Positions 19,913-32,179 of a DNA stretch of 64,000 bases are shown here, in pieces; position 1 is the first letter of the stretch, and each line of letters begins with the position of its first letter. Under the pieces are notes generated by a model. The model made no database searches. It was not told where the DNA came from and saw only the letters and a list, made by a program, of their open reading frames with translations. Both the position numbers and the translations under genes were made by a program. Origin of the DNA: Rapana venosa (lineage: Eukaryota > Mollusca > Gastropoda > Neogastropoda > Muricidae); the NCBI GenBank assembly GCA_028751875.1, contig CM054167.1:21489056-21553055 (forward strand), given 5' to 3'.

Positions 19913-21705
19913 GGAACACACAAGGGCAACAACACCTATGTCGTTGTTTTATCTGCGTAATAAGAAGCATTGAAGGAGACAAGATCCAGAAGATGAGGAG
20001 TGGCTGGCCTGCCTGCCATATTTGTGCGCAAATCTTCTTACCTGTGTACATAGTCTACTGCTATTATTTCTGATACTTTACTATGACGGTTGATGTGCGT
20101 CCATTTGAGTGAGTCGTGAGAGAGCATATCTGGCGAAAGGAACCCCCAGAGTGTAAGTTTTGGGAACGCCCAACAATAGCGAACATACTTGAATATTTAA
20201 CAAGACGCTGACTTCAGAGGCTGTGTGTGTGGTGTATGTAGTCGTGGATTGAATGTATAGTAAGAAGGAATACCATAACTCCTCTATCAAGGCAAACATG
20301 TTCAAAGCATTGTGGCCCCGGCCATGCTTTGTGTCATTAAGGGTTTTCTTGGCGTTATGACCTCAGCGTTCAACTGCACGAACCCTGTCCAAAGGTAAAT
20401 GGAAATCATTGTTTTTTACAAACTGCTTAGCATTATATTGGTTTAAATCACACCATGAAGACATACCCCAGTAAAGGCTATAAAAATTTTTATTGAACAT
20501 TAAAGGGAGAGGGGGGGGGAGGCGGTGTTGGAGCTCTGAGAGAGGGGTGGGGGGTGAGTAGTTTGAACTGTTAATGAGCGCATTAGTAGGTAACAACATT
20601 CCAGGGGAGAGAGAGAAGAGAGAGAGAGAGAGAGAAGGCAGTTTTACAGGTCTTATCTCTATAAGCTTATCCACTTTGGACAACAAGCACTCAGACAAGC
20701 CACCATAACAGCTAGTGTTTGATCTGCCAGACCAACATCAGGGTGCTTCGTCAGTTCTGTTCCAGGTCACCTATGACAGGATAAATACGGGGGGGGGGGG
20801 GGGGGAGGGGAAGCAGCTCCTTTAGCCGGCAGGGTGAGTGGGTGGTGTGGTGAAGAAGGAGGGGGCATTGTTGCAGCAGTGTAGTGTGGATGTGTTTGTG
20901 TGAGTGTGAATGTGTGTGTATGTTTGGTGGGTGTGTGGGTGTGTGCATGGGTGGTGTGAGTGTGTGTATAATGTTTGTGTGTGTGTGTAGTTGATGTGTG
21001 TATGCATCTGTGCATGGGTGCGTGTAGTGTGCATGTATGTTTGTGTGTTGTCATGTGTGTTGTGTGTTGTGGTGTGTGTGTGTTGTTGTGTTTATGGTCT
21101 GTCTATCCATGTGATTTTAGACAAATGGGATGGGGAGGGGGATGAGATGAAAAGTGAAATCAGTGTCAGTGGGTATGTTTACAGTAGAGTTGAATGGATG
21201 ATAGAAGGAAAAACAGATCTAATCATTATTCGTTGAACTTGAACTTAACGTACAAAATAAAACAATGACAAAAAAAGAAAAAGGAAAAAGAAAAAGAAAA
21301 GATAAACAAACTCGAGTAAAATAAATGCTAGAATGTGTGCGTGTGTGCGTGTGTGTCTGCATTATATCTGTGCAAAGGCTGTAAGGATAATCTTCAAATT
21401 AACATCCAAGTGTGTGAAAGTGTGCACATACACACACATTTTGTTGGTTTTGTTGTTACGCTGTCAGATCATGAGTGCAACACTCTAACCACCAGACTCT
21501 ACCCCCCCCCCCCCCCCTTCCTTACACAAGTGCCTGTTTAATAACACAGACACTTGAGAAAGAGAGGCAGAGTCAAGCCAAGTCAAAACACTTTAATCAT
21601 CCTGTGAAAGGCAATTTACTGAAGAGTAGGCCATAGTGTGCCCATGGGAATGGATGACAAAATTTATAAAGCTACACACACATGGGGACTAGATAATAAT
21701 AACAA

Positions 21706-21764
<59 letters not shown>

Positions 21765-23164
21765 ATGTATGGAATTTATATATAGCTGAATCTTGTAAAG
21801 CAACAAATCAAAGCACTCAGATGACATGATTTTTTAAATTTTTATTTATTTATTTATTATTTTATATCAAGGATGAATAGAATAAGCACTAATGTAAAAA
21901 AGCACCTGAGTGCTTACTCCATTATCTTTGAAATAAAAGAATAAATAAGTAAATAGAATAGGCACATTGAAAGAAACCGTTATCAGAAAATGAAAAAGAC
22001 ACAAGAAAGAGCTGTACCTTTCAGATTGCACTGGTATTTTACTTCATAGTCTCTCCGCCATCGGTTCGATGTGCACAGCCAGTAGTGCAGTGTGTATTGT
22101 ATACATGTACATACCCGTTCCTGTGTCTGCCAGTTTAGTACAAAGGGATGATTGATCAAATAACATCTACACTGCAGATCTGTGCCTGCTGAGCTCTCAT
22201 TGATAGCCTGAAGAAAGGAAAGGAGCAGAAGGCCTTGTTATATACTTTTAAAGTTAAATAGTCATGCTGCATGTATTGTGTGGAGTGTAATGTGAACATA
22301 TGTGCTTATATATTTGGGTGTTTTACGTCGTGTAGTGTAGTCAAGAGACATTAATTTTTTTCTATAGTGGACAATAAAGGTTGTACCATGTATCTTGTGT
22401 TCTTCTGTTGAAGGTTTTTCCACTTGAAGTGATAGTTATTAGATGACAGGGGAAATGGATTGTGAGTCTAAGGGAAAAGAGGGAGGAATATGTGTGAATG
22501 AGCATGTATGTGTGTTTTAGTGTGTGCGTAGGAGAGATCAATGAAGTCGGAGGGAGGGAGGGTCGGAGGGAGGGAGGGAGAGAGAGAGAGAGAGAGGGTG
22601 CTTGATAAGTGTGTTTGTGTGTGTTCACTTGCATGTGCATGCAATGCATACCTATGTGTGTGTATACATGTGGTTGCTTGCTGTCCAGAGCAAAACAGCA
22701 CAACAGAATGTATCGCCTGGAAACAGAAAAGACTTATTACTTAAGGACAATCAGATCTATAGTCCCTTTTCGGACTTGAGTTTCCTTTTTTGGAATCTTA
22801 ATTGACCATTCTTCAGGCTGATTTGGCTAAATCTGTAGAGTGAATGTTGGCACATGTGCGAGAGGCTTCATCTTGGTCTAATTGCATTGACTACTGTAAT
22901 TCACTCCTGGCTGGTCTGTCTTCTCAGAGAATTGGTTGCCTTCAACACATTCAGAATAGTGCATGTTGCCTGTTTGATTTTCAGAGAATCAAAGAAAGAT
23001 TACATCACTCCATTTTGGGCCAAACTCCGCTGGCTTCCAGTTGCTTCTTGAATCAAATTCAATATTGCTGTTCCATTTTTTGTTGTTGCAGTTTTGATGG
23101 ATCTTTACCAATTTTAGACTTTATCTCTCCTCTCTTCTTCAGGTTTATTAGCTTTCTTGTCATC

Positions 23165-23316
23165 TGGGGACGGGATAGCTCAGTGGTGGGAACACTCGCT
23201 TTCCTCCAGCCAAGTTAAGAAGCGTTGAGCGTGGTTACCAGTTTGGATGGGTGACCATTTGCGTGCCTTGGCTTCAGTACAGTTCCCCAGTTCACCCAGC
23301 TGTAAATGGGTAAAGG
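23165..23316 (+). mobile_element. tRNA/5S chimeric SINE, left half (broken by a second copy)
   Basis: It starts GGGACGGGATAGCTCAGTGG, which contains a consensus RNA polymerase III A box (TAGCTCAGTGG). Then AAGTTAAGAAGCGTTGAGCG and TGGATGGGTGACC (23211-23266) align with the 3' half of 5S rRNA (AAGCUAAGCAGGGUCGGGCC and UGGAUGGGAGACC). It breaks at about 23310, where a second copy is inserted, and resumes at 23603. Confidence 0.85.
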
Positions 23317-23602
23317 GTAAAGGAGTCCCATAACCTATAAGGTCGTAGGGGAGCGAGGCGTCAGAGACCTCACTTCTCTAGGGCCAGCATATTGAGGGCG
23401 GCGCCCATCTCCTCTCCCTCGCTGCTTTACCTTCCCTGACCCTAAAGAGGGCAGGTACCCATTTACAGCTGGGTGAACTGGGGGAACTGTACTGAAGCCA
23501 AGGCGCGCAATCGGTCACCCATCCAACTGGTAACCACGCTTGACGCTGCTTAACTTGGCTGGGGAAAGCGAGTGCTCCAACCACTGAGCTATCCCGTCCC
23601 CT
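23317..23602 (-). mobile_element. tRNA/5S chimeric SINE, full-length inverted copy inserted in another copy
   Basis: This is a complete about 286-bp copy on the minus strand. Head (reverse complement of GAGCTATCCCGTCCCC) at 23602 and 3' end (ACCTTATAGGTTATGGGAC in minus sense) at about 23317. Insertion in the opposite orientation creates a long inverted repeat. Confidence 0.88.
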
Positions 23603-23760
23603 GGATATGGGTACCTGCCTCTTTAGGGTCCGGGAAGGTCAAACAGCGAGGGAGAGGAGATGGGCGCCGCCATCAATATGCTGGCCCCTTGAGAAGTGAG
23701 GTCTCTGAGGCCTCGCTCCCCTATGACCACATAGGTTATGGGACACCTTTACTGTACCTT
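23603..23760 (+). mobile_element. tRNA/5S chimeric SINE, right half of the interrupted copy
   Basis: It continues the copy begun at 23165, from GGGTACCTGCCTCTTTAGGG to TTATGGGACACC, then returns to L2-like LINE sequence. Confidence 0.85.
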
Positions 23761-24417
23761 TACTCAAAACCAGCTACAAATCATTTAGTCAGTGATTTTG
23801 TTGTTGCTATCCAGTTGCTGTTCTATGGAACTCTCTCCCACCTATTCAGAGTCTCCATGCTTTCCAAACTAATCTTAAAACTTCCTTGTGACAGCTAAGC
23901 TGTGATTCTACCATACGATCTTTAAACTACACTGCACTGGGTTGTCCGTGTATGCATGTTTGTGCATGAACAACCACTAGTGCATTCTGCTTAACAATAA
24001 ATGTATAAATTTGTAAAGTTGCATTCTTTCTTTGTGCGCGTGTTCATGGATAACAACATGCTTGAAACCTATCCACTGGAGTATTGCCTTCTTCAAGAAA
24101 AGATTGATTAAGTAGTACTGTTATCATACCCACACACATATCCCTGCAGTCAGAATGCATGTACATCAGTGGTGGGCAAACGGTCGCATACGCAAAGTCT
24201 CACTTTTGATGAACCTGGGAGTTGTTGTGGAGGAAGAGAAAACCCCGTCAAAATACACATGGCGTAACTCAAGTGCTTTCATTTCCACTGTTACGGACCA
24301 TGGGCTTTGTTGGAAGAGGGTTTCAGTTTTGTTGTGCTTCCTGTATGTGTGTGGAAGATTCAGTGTCGTGATCTTGAATTGATGATGGCAGTTTGATGAT
24401 TCCAATTAGCGGAACAG

Positions 24418-24481
<64 letters not shown>

Positions 24482-24594
24482 AGATCAGAGAGTGTGTGTG
24501 TGTGTGTATGTGTGTGATCAGTGTGTGTGTGTATGTGTGTGTGTGTGTGTGTGTGATCACAGTGTGTGTGTTCTTTTTATTCTTTCGTTTATTC

Positions 24595-24934
24595 TTTATT
24601 CTTTTATACCGAGGATAATGGAATAAACACTAATGTGCTTTTTTACATCCAGTCCATGTGTGTATGTGGTTTTGTAAATTCTGTCATCTGTTCCCACCGG
24701 CACACAATGGCCTACTCTTTCGAAAAGTGGAACAGGATTTAGTGTCGCAAGATGTTCTGCATGCGTTTGCACATGGGCCCTCGGTTTATAGTCTCATCTG
24801 AAGGACTTTTGGGGAGAGTGGGTGGAGTCTGCACTGATGTTAAGTCCAGGGGAAATTATCCCCTTGAACGGCAATCGAACCTGGGTCGTCAGATTGCGAG
24901 CGCAATGTTCTAACCACTAGGCTATCCCGTCTCC

Positions 24935-24935
<1 letters not shown>
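24595..24935 (-). mobile_element. tRNA-derived SINE type 2 with AATAAA-type tail
   Basis: In minus sense it runs GGGAGACGGGATAGCCTAGT head at 24935, GATTGCCGTTCAAGGGG, the central block with TATAAACCGAGGGCC, AAGCACATTAGTG, ATTATCCTCGGTATAAAAG and an (AATAA)n end. This is a complete copy of the second tail version. Confidence 0.82.
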
Positions 24936-24974
<39 letters not shown>

Positions 24975-25051
24975 GTAAAAATGTGATGTGCCTGCCTTTT
25001 AGTTTTTTTTTGTACTGTAAATTATATACAATGTTAGTATGTGTGTGTGTG

Positions 25052-25084
<33 letters not shown>

Positions 25085-25267
25085 TCTTGCAATTGTACAT
25101 GTGTGTATTTATATACATGTGTGCATGCTTGCATGTGTTTTTTTGTGCCTGGGGGTAGCTTGGGTGCATCCAAACACACATGAAGATGGAACTAAGGATG
25201 CAGTGTAAGAAACTCAATACTATAAAAACAGACTGGTCTGACTTGCTGGGCTTTAAACCAGCCTAAG

Positions 25268-25308
25268 ATTTCAGGAGTGTACCCCCCCCCCCCCCCCCCC
25301 CACTGCCC

Positions 25309-25365
<57 letters not shown>
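25268..25365. repeat. Poly-C followed by (CA)n
   Basis: About 20 C at 25281-25301 and a 50-bp CA run at 25313-25365. GT-rich tracts continue at 25479-25735 and 26065-26240. Confidence 0.92.
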
Positions 25366-25367
<2 letters not shown>

Positions 25368-25754
25368 CTCCATCTCTTCCTCAGCTTCATCAGGGTAAAG
25401 TGTTTTAAAGGTACTTACTGTTTTGAATTCATACTGGAGTGCTTCCAAGCTTTTCTTCATCTTTTCAGGAAGTGTGCGTTGTGTGTGTGTGTGTGTGTGT
25501 GTGTGTTTGAGAGGGGTGTGTTTGTGTTTGAGAGGGTGTGTTTGTGTATGTGTGTGTGTGTGTGTTTGAGAGGGGTGTATGTATGTGTGTGTGCGCATGT
25601 GCAAGTGTGCGTGTTTGTGTGTGTGTTTGAGAGGGTGTGTGTGAGTGAGTTACATGTGTGTTTGTGTGTTTGTTTGAGAGAGGTGTGTGAGTGTGCATGT
25701 GTATTTGAGGTAGGTGTGTTTGAGAAGTGTGTTTTTTATTTAATTTACTTTATT

Positions 25755-26075
25755 ATTTTATATCGAGGATAATGGAATAAGTACTTATGTGCTTTTTTTA
25801 CATCCAGTCCCCGTCTGTGTGTGGTTTTGTAAATTCTGTCATCTGTTCCCACTGGTAAAAATGGCCCACTCTTATGAAATGCGGAACAGGATTTACTGTG
25901 TGCGCAAGATGTTCTCTGTGTGTTTGCACATGGGGCCTCGGTTTATAGTCTCATCCAAAGGGGAGTCTGCACTGAAGTTAACTCCAGGGAAAAATATCCC
26001 CTTGAACGGGAATCGAACCCGGGTCGTCAGATTGCCAGCGCAATGTTCTAACCACTAGGCTATCCCATCTCCTGT
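25755..26075 (-). mobile_element. tRNA-derived SINE type 2 with AATAAA-type tail
   Basis: Similar to the copy at 24595-24935; head at 26072 (GGGATAGCCTAGTGGTTAGA in minus sense), with a well-preserved GGGTTCGATTCCCGTTCAAG box-B region and tail ATTATCCTCGATATAAAAT. Confidence 0.85.
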
Positions 26076-26438
26076 GTGTGTGTGTGTGCGCGTGCATGTG
26101 TTTTTAAGAGGTGTGTTTGTCTGAGGTGTTACGTGTGTGTGTGTGTGTGCGTGTGCGTGTGTGTGTGTGTGTGTGCATATGTGTGTGTGTGTGCACGTGT
26201 GTGTGTGTATGTATGTTGTGTGTGTGTGTGTGAAAGTGATTATGAGTACAATGCTCTAACTGCCAGACTAGTCAGTCTGCCCCAAGGGCAAACTGAAAAC
26301 TGACCCCCCCCCAAAAAAAAAAAATAAGAGGAAAAAAGTGTGGGATGATTGCTATACCTGCAGGCAACCACTCCATGATTTGCCCCTCAGTGGAGAAGAG
26401 GCTGTGGAATGTTGTCATTTAAAAAAACAACACCTCTC

Positions 26439-26473
<35 letters not shown>

Positions 26474-27654
26474 TGTGTGTATGTGTGTGTACATGTGTGT
26501 GTGTTTGTACATGTGTGTGTATGTGTATGTATCATGTATGTGTGTGTGTGAGAGAGAGAGTAAAATACTTTCACGTGTGCAGTGCTGTGTACACTTTAAA
26601 CTATCTCTTTCAAACTGTTAGTACCTACTACACTAACAGTGTTTGTGTATCACACATACATATTGACATAATTATTATGTTCGCATATAAGTACTGGTGT
26701 GTGTGTGTGTGTGTTCATGCGCACATGTATGTGTGTGTGTGTGTGTGTGTGTGTACACATTTGTGCTTATGTGCACGAGTTATGCACAATGACAGAGCCT
26801 TTAATCTAGAAATGGGCACAAGCTGAACTCAAGAGAGGGAGAGAGGGAAGGGGGGGAGGGGGGTGCAGGTGGGGTGAGAATGCAGACTGAGAGGGAGAGG
26901 AGGGGGACAGGAGAGAAGATGTTATGCAATAAGCCATTAGCGTAGTTTTGGCATGGGTAGATAGTATAGTGTCATGGAAAATGTACTTTGGCCTGTGGCC
27001 CAGATCAATCACGGTGCTATCAATACAGTCTGTAATATTATAAATAACACAATGGGCTGTGTGAAACATCCTGAAAAAGTGGGAAGGAGATGGTGCTCTG
27101 TGATACCATTATCAGACCCTACCCTGAAAAGTGAAAGTAAAGTAATAATAAACCAACTCAACCAACCAACAAGCAAACAGTAACTAGCACATGTATACAT
27201 GTATGAGAGTTTGCCTAACACTAACAAATAGGTGAACAGAAACACATAATATGCATGCACACACACATGCACGCACATGCATGTACAGACACACACACGC
27301 ATGCACACAAGCACACACACGCATGCACGCACACACACGCATTGGAATTCCTGAGCACAGACGTCAGTTGGAGTCATCTTTATCTCATCCAACATGAGTG
27401 TAACACAAGCATATATAATAATAATAATAATAATAATAAATGGAATTTATATAGCGCTATATCTTGCAGAGACAAATCAAAGTGCTTGCACTCAACTCAT
27501 TCTTACACAGTCATACAGCCAGTGACAAGTAATAGTTCCATCAAGTCCAAATGTGCACACACGCACGCACACACACACCACACACAGAGGTCATATATAA
27601 TATTTGTTCCATCCTAATGCATTCACATTGCATTTTTTGTTTTTGTTTTGTTTT

Positions 27655-28030
27655 TGTTTTGTTTGTTCCTCAGCTAAAGCTCCAAGTTCACCAATGGTGA
27701 GGTTATGCATGCGACTGTTTTTATTCAGGTAGGCAGCTGCATTCCGACTTCGGGGATACAGTTGGGAATTGAACCTACCAATTTTGCCAGAACATTTGAA
27801 AGATACTTCCCTGCTCTTTCCAATTTTCAACAGTCGTGAGTTCTTTTGACGTACTCAAGTCTGAAAGCACATGGGTCTGACTAGTTTAGAGTCTTCTCCG
27901 AAAGACTTGACTTTCAGTTTGATTTTCCCGTCAAACTGGGAAGAATGGCCAGCACTGGGAATCGAACCCAGAACCTCACGGTTTACTTGTTAGGCAGGCG
28001 AAAGTTTAAACTACCCTGCCACCTCCCTCC
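27655..28030 (-). mobile_element. tRNA-derived SINE type 4 with hairpin tail, complete
   Basis: In minus sense: GGAGGTGGCAGGGTAGTTTA head (28028), GTTCTGGGTTCGATTCCCAG, the SINE centre with AGACTCTAAACTAG, then tail GCATGCATAACCTCACCATT and GAACAAACAAAAC at 27655. It shows that type 4 and type 2 share the same hairpin tail. Confidence 0.83.
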
Positions 28031-28157
28031 TTACATTGCATTTCTGCAAACACCTGGTTAAGTTACAGAAACCGTAAACACTGCCCATGTTATGGATTAC
28101 TCACGAAGAAAAAAGATGAGAAAATGTCAAATCTCCATTTTCATAGTCTTCACTAAC

Positions 28158-28418
28158 ACTAATGACAGGTAAAGGTAAAAGGTAAAGGTGTCCCATAACC
28201 TATAAGGTCGTAGGGGAGCGAGGCGTCAGAGACCTCACTTCTCTAGGGCCAGCATATTGAGGGCGGCGCCCATCTCCTCTCCCTCGCTGCTTTACCTTCC
28301 CTGACCCTAAAGAGGACAGGTACCCATTTACAGCTGGGTGAACTGGGAGAACTGTACTGAAGCCAAGGCGCGCAAACGTCACCCATCCAACTGGTAACCA
28401 TGCTCGACTAATGACAGG
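28158..28418 (-). mobile_element. tRNA/5S chimeric SINE with perfect 12-bp target duplication
   Basis: ACTAATGACAGG occurs at 28158-28169 and 28407-28418, precisely flanking a minus-strand copy that lacks the tRNA head (5' truncated inside the 5S-like part). The duplication shows retroposition by target-primed reverse transcription. Confidence 0.9.
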
Positions 28419-28429
28419 GGCTGTAAAAA

Positions 28430-28716
28430 AGGTGTCCCATAACTTATGTGGTCATAGGGGAGCGAGGTGTCAGAGACCTCAGCTTCTCTAGGGGCTACCA
28501 TATTGAGGGCGGTGCCCATCTCCTCTCCCTCACTCCTTTACCTTCCCTGACCCTAAAGAGGCAGGTACCTATTTACAGCTGGGTGAACTGGGGGAACTGT
28601 ACTGAAGCCAAAGCGTGCAAACGGTCACCCATCCAAACTGGTAAACCACGCTTGTCACTGCTTAACCTTAGCTGGGGGAAAGTGAGTGCTCTGACCACTG
28701 AGCTATCCTGACCCCA
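28430..28716 (-). mobile_element. tRNA/5S chimeric SINE, near full length
   Basis: A second minus-strand copy begins only 12 bp after the previous one. It carries 3' end, body, 5S-like part and head, with about 10% visible divergence from the other copies (for example ACTTATGTGGTCATAGG). Confidence 0.85.
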
Positions 28717-28879
28717 CCAGGGGCAGTACAGTAGACCTATTATTTTCATTGTTGTGTTGTGTGGTATGTATATATAAAAAAAATGCTCTGTATGTGTGTG
28801 ACACTTTTTGTTTTGTGTTTTTTGTTGTTGTTGTTGCGGAAAGTGAAATCTGAAAGTGAAAGTGGTTGGTGTGTTGCAG

Positions 28880-28930
28880 AAAGCTGGTGAAGAGTTTTCA
28901 GCCCAAGAAGAAGGAAGAAGATGAGTATCA
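28880..28930 (+). CDS. F-BAR exon a (51 bp): KLVKSFQPKKK segment
   Basis: Acceptor TGTTGCAG|A and donor TATCA|GTAAGT. One base completes an incoming codon, 16 codons read KLVKSFQPKKKEEDEY, and CA is left over. This aligns with the LSKKYQPKK(N)xEEEEY segment that follows the first long helix of CIP4/FBP17. The CA joins the G that opens the next exon to make CAG (Gln), which confirms the phase. The upstream exon (family motif YAKQLR) was not located. Confidence 0.85.
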
Positions 28931-29095
28931 GTAAGTATGAGTTAAATTATTGTGTACAGCTCTGCCTGCTCTCTCTTCTCTCTCCTGGTGTCTCAGATGT
29001 TGCTTTCTTCCTTGTTGGGTTTGTCTCATGCGCCCCCCCCCCCCCGCCTTTTTCTCTCTCTCTGTTTCTTTCAGTCACTGTGTGTGTGTGTGTGG

Positions 29096-29134
<39 letters not shown>

Positions 29135-31159
29135 TTTTCTCTTTCTCTCTCTGTATCTCTCTCTGTCTTACTCTGTCTCTGTCTCTTTCTGTGTCTGTCT
29201 GTCTCCTTCCACCTCTTGTTTTCTCTGCCTGTCTCAGTGTTTGTCTGTCTGTCTTATAATTACGATGTCTTAAGTTCTCATGTTTTTATAGTTCTTAGTT
29301 TTTTTCTTTTTAGAAAAAAAATAAATTTTAGTTTGTTCTGGTTTTTACTGTTTAATTGTTCTTAGGATGCCCGCGACCTCTTTATGTGATGGTGTTGTTT
29401 AGGATGTGTCTCTTTCTCTCTCTGTACTCTCTCTGTATTTGCTCTGTCTCTTACTGTAGTCTTACATTCCTCCACCTCTTTTCTTTCTGCGCATGTCCTA
29501 ATGTTTGAGTCTGTCACTGCTTAGAGTCTGAGTTGGCTCAGGGTTGTTGTAAGTTCTTAGTTGTATTTTTAAAACATACATGCAAATAGTTCTTGGTTAT
29601 GGTATGTACTAAATCTTGAGTTTTATCTAGACCAGCACCTTTCAATGTAATCAAAATAAGCAATGGACTTTTGTAAGTCATTTCACAGAGCATAAGTACA
29701 AACTCTCATCTGTTGAAAAAAAAAATTGCAATGGGACCATGGATAGAGCATTTTTCATGTTCAGGGGCCGAGGAAAGGGCTAGATTGTAAAACGTTGAAG
29801 CATTTCACTGTGCACAGAGTCTCTCTAGAAACGTTTTCAAACTCTTGAGTTTTGTTATATAGCATTACATAATCACATCTTGTATACTATAATCGACCAT
29901 GTATTAAGTATAATTATTGCGTTAGAGGAAAGTTGTGTATTTCAACATGTGTATAGATAGTCGACTATAGTTGTGTTACTTCAAATAACTATTGCTTAGA
30001 GGGAAGTTATGTAGCCCCTTGTCAAAATGCCTGCGGCAAGCAATGTGCATTAACTATTTCAGATTCATTTCTTTTCAATGTTCTCTCTCAACAATGTTCT
30101 ATCTCACACACAATGTTCTCTCTCACACACAAGTTCTCTCTCACACAAATTCAATCTCTCCCACAATATTTCTCTCTCACACACAATGTTCACCTACACA
30201 CACAATTCTCTCAGATGACCCTGGTTCCCCTGAGTAATAACCCTCCCATAAAGCATTGTTGCGGTCCCAGTTTTTCATTTCCATCTTAACAGCAATGACT
30301 CATACCAATTCCTACTCACAAATGCGTTTTGCACACAGATGTTTGTGTGTTATGTGTGTTTGCGTGTGCTGTCAAAGCAAGATCATCACTTAAACATTTT
30401 GGTTGACCCTGCAGGTGCCATCAAAATGTTGTAAAAAAACCCACCCCACGCGCACAGAATGTCAGTTGATCCCTAGCAAATATAGACAACAACACAAAGT
30501 TACATATCTGGAATTATGTTAAATATAAATATGTGGCTTCTGAAAAATTAAAACAAAGAGTAAGTATGACTCTTCTATGACAGTATCATTCTTAGTGTGG
30601 AAAGTAAGGCAAATTTAATAGAAATTTGTCGTGACCCAGAATGCAAAGTTATAGTACAATATGAAATAACCAACAAGTCAAACGTCCTTCCATGCAAAAT
30701 TTGAAGAATTATACAGAGAAACAGTTTTTTTTTTAGCAAATTTGTTATATTACATATTTGGTGGTAAATTAACGAAGAGTGAACAGGATGATCACTTGAC
30801 AGTATCACGGACTGTGGAACCTAGGGACAACTGAATGTTCCAGGAATGTCAAATTCTGTCCTTGTGTTCCTTATGTCTCATTCTTCGTAATACTTGGAAT
30901 TTTATTCAGTCCTGTCACTACTGTGTAGGATTTTACCGGGAACTGTTTTTTGTTGTTGCAGCTATTGTTATGTTACTGTACATTTTTGGGGTTGGTTTGG
31001 GTGTGACTACAGGCCTCTTCCTGTGACTGTGTGAACTACACTCTAATGTGCATTGTTCAAAATTCTCTGTCCTTTTGTTCCTTTGATAGTCCTCTCTTTC
31101 CTCTCTGGCATGTGCACTTGGGAATTTATCTTTCTAAAAAAAAAAATATAAAAAAAGAA
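28931..31159. other. Intron stretch without recognisable genes
   Basis: TC/GT repeats at 28975-29255, ACACAATGTTCTCTCTC-like short repeats at 30090-30215, and otherwise AT-rich sequence with no coding signal. Confidence 0.5.
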
Positions 31160-31577
31160 TTTCTTGACTAGAGCTCTTGAGGTTCACCAGTGGTGATATT
31201 TGTGCATACTCAACCGTTTTTTGTTCCCCATTCAAAGGTAGCCACATTCCGACTTCAGGGATGATGTCTAGACATGATACATCATTGTGCATGCATTTTT
31301 TATTTTATTTTTTGCTATCAGTTCTTACCAGCATTAACTACCTACTTTTCAGAAAGGCAGAATGGGTTCAATGGGCAGAATGTCCTTGCACATGAGGACT
31401 TGGATTATTGTCTCATCCACAGAAGACTTTTGGGGGAGTGGAGTCAGTATTGATGGTAACTCCAGGGGGGAAAAATCTCCTTGAACAGGTGCCTCGGTGA
31501 TGGCTCGAACCTGGGCTTGATCCTGGGCCGTCAGATCATGAGTGCAACACTCTAACCACTAGGCTGTTCCACCCCTT
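31160..31577 (-). mobile_element. tRNA-derived SINE type 2 with hairpin-type tail
   Basis: Head at 31572 (GGAACAGCCTAGTGGTTAGA in minus sense), central GACTCCACTCCCCCAAAAG block and the tail with GAACCTCAAGAGCTCTAG near 31165-31190. Confidence 0.8.
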
Positions 31578-31755
31578 GAACCGAACTTCAAAATCAGTCG
31601 TTCAATTTGGCCCAGGCCAAAAGTTTTATATGAATTAGTAATTGATCAGCTCAGTGCCATGGCCTGTATCAAAATATTGTTATGCTTTAACATATTGTGT
31701 TGAAATTGTCTTCAGCCATGCCAAACTCTTAGCATACCATTAACAACATGTATGC

Positions 31756-31900
31756 TTCTTCTTGTTCTTGTTCTTGTTTTGTTGTTGTTGTTGTTCTTCT
31801 TCTTTTTTTCTTCTCTTCTTCTTCTTCTTCCTTTTTTGTCATGTTTCTCCCAGGGGAGGTTTGACATTGATGAGCCTTCTCCATCTCTCTCTTTATAGGA
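31756..31900 (-). mobile_element. 3' end fragment of the same LINE with (GAA)n tail
   Basis: It repeats the final about 60 bp of the relic at 36545-36835 (GGGGAGGTTTGACATTGATG in plus sense), followed by TTTTTTGTCATG and a CTT/T-rich block, the reverse of the (GAA)n tail. Confidence 0.65.
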
Positions 31901-32148
31901 GAAAAAAAAATCCTCTGGGCAGAGTATGGTTGCCTATAGTATTATAGTGAGGTACATGAAGAGAGTCATGATTAGTGCCAACATTTCATCCAGTGTGCAC
32001 TTTCAGTCTCAGGATGGTTCCCAGATGGGACAAGTGCGGAATCAAAGTGCATATATTATACTCTGCTTGACCCCCAGGGTGTTTAGCTGGGGAATACGCA
32101 ACAGCAACAATTGTTCTTTTTCAGCTTGTGTAAACCGTTAGTTTTCTG

Positions 32149-32179
<31 letters not shown>

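Larger units (their letters stand above)
15433..22835. other. Repeat-dominated region between the two genes
   Basis: No coding exon recognised. It includes the 5' flank of the CRD gene (15433-15540), poly-C (16007-16024), (TC)n (16176-16262), GT/CG tracts (16620-17130), GA/CTGT blocks (17130-18300), AT-rich sequence (18720-19020), poly-G (19158-19182), the 19.4-kb minisatellite, poly-G (20789-20805) and (CTA)n (21703-21765). First F-BAR exons or a promoter might be hidden here. Confidence 0.5.
22836..23960 (+). pseudogene. Dead L2-like LINE 3' part split by nested SINEs
   Basis: DYCNSLLAGLSSQRIGCLQH (22891 on) and a shifted frame with KDYITPFWAKLRWLPV match the L2 C-terminal block. The copy breaks at 23160, where two 5S/tRNA SINEs are inserted, and resumes at about 23765 with text corresponding to the WNxLPxxLR...FKSxLKT end. 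It carries frameshifts and no tail repeat, and is clearly older than the 55-57 kb copy. Confidence 0.75.

Noticed and set aside
19588..19935. LGVTQNL-repeat frame on the minus strand
   Set aside because: Minisatellite read-through with indels; no signal for a gene.
23205..23270. Possible 5S rRNA gene
   Set aside because: Only the 3' half of 5S is matched, it is diverged, and it is repeated in at least five places as part of a SINE.
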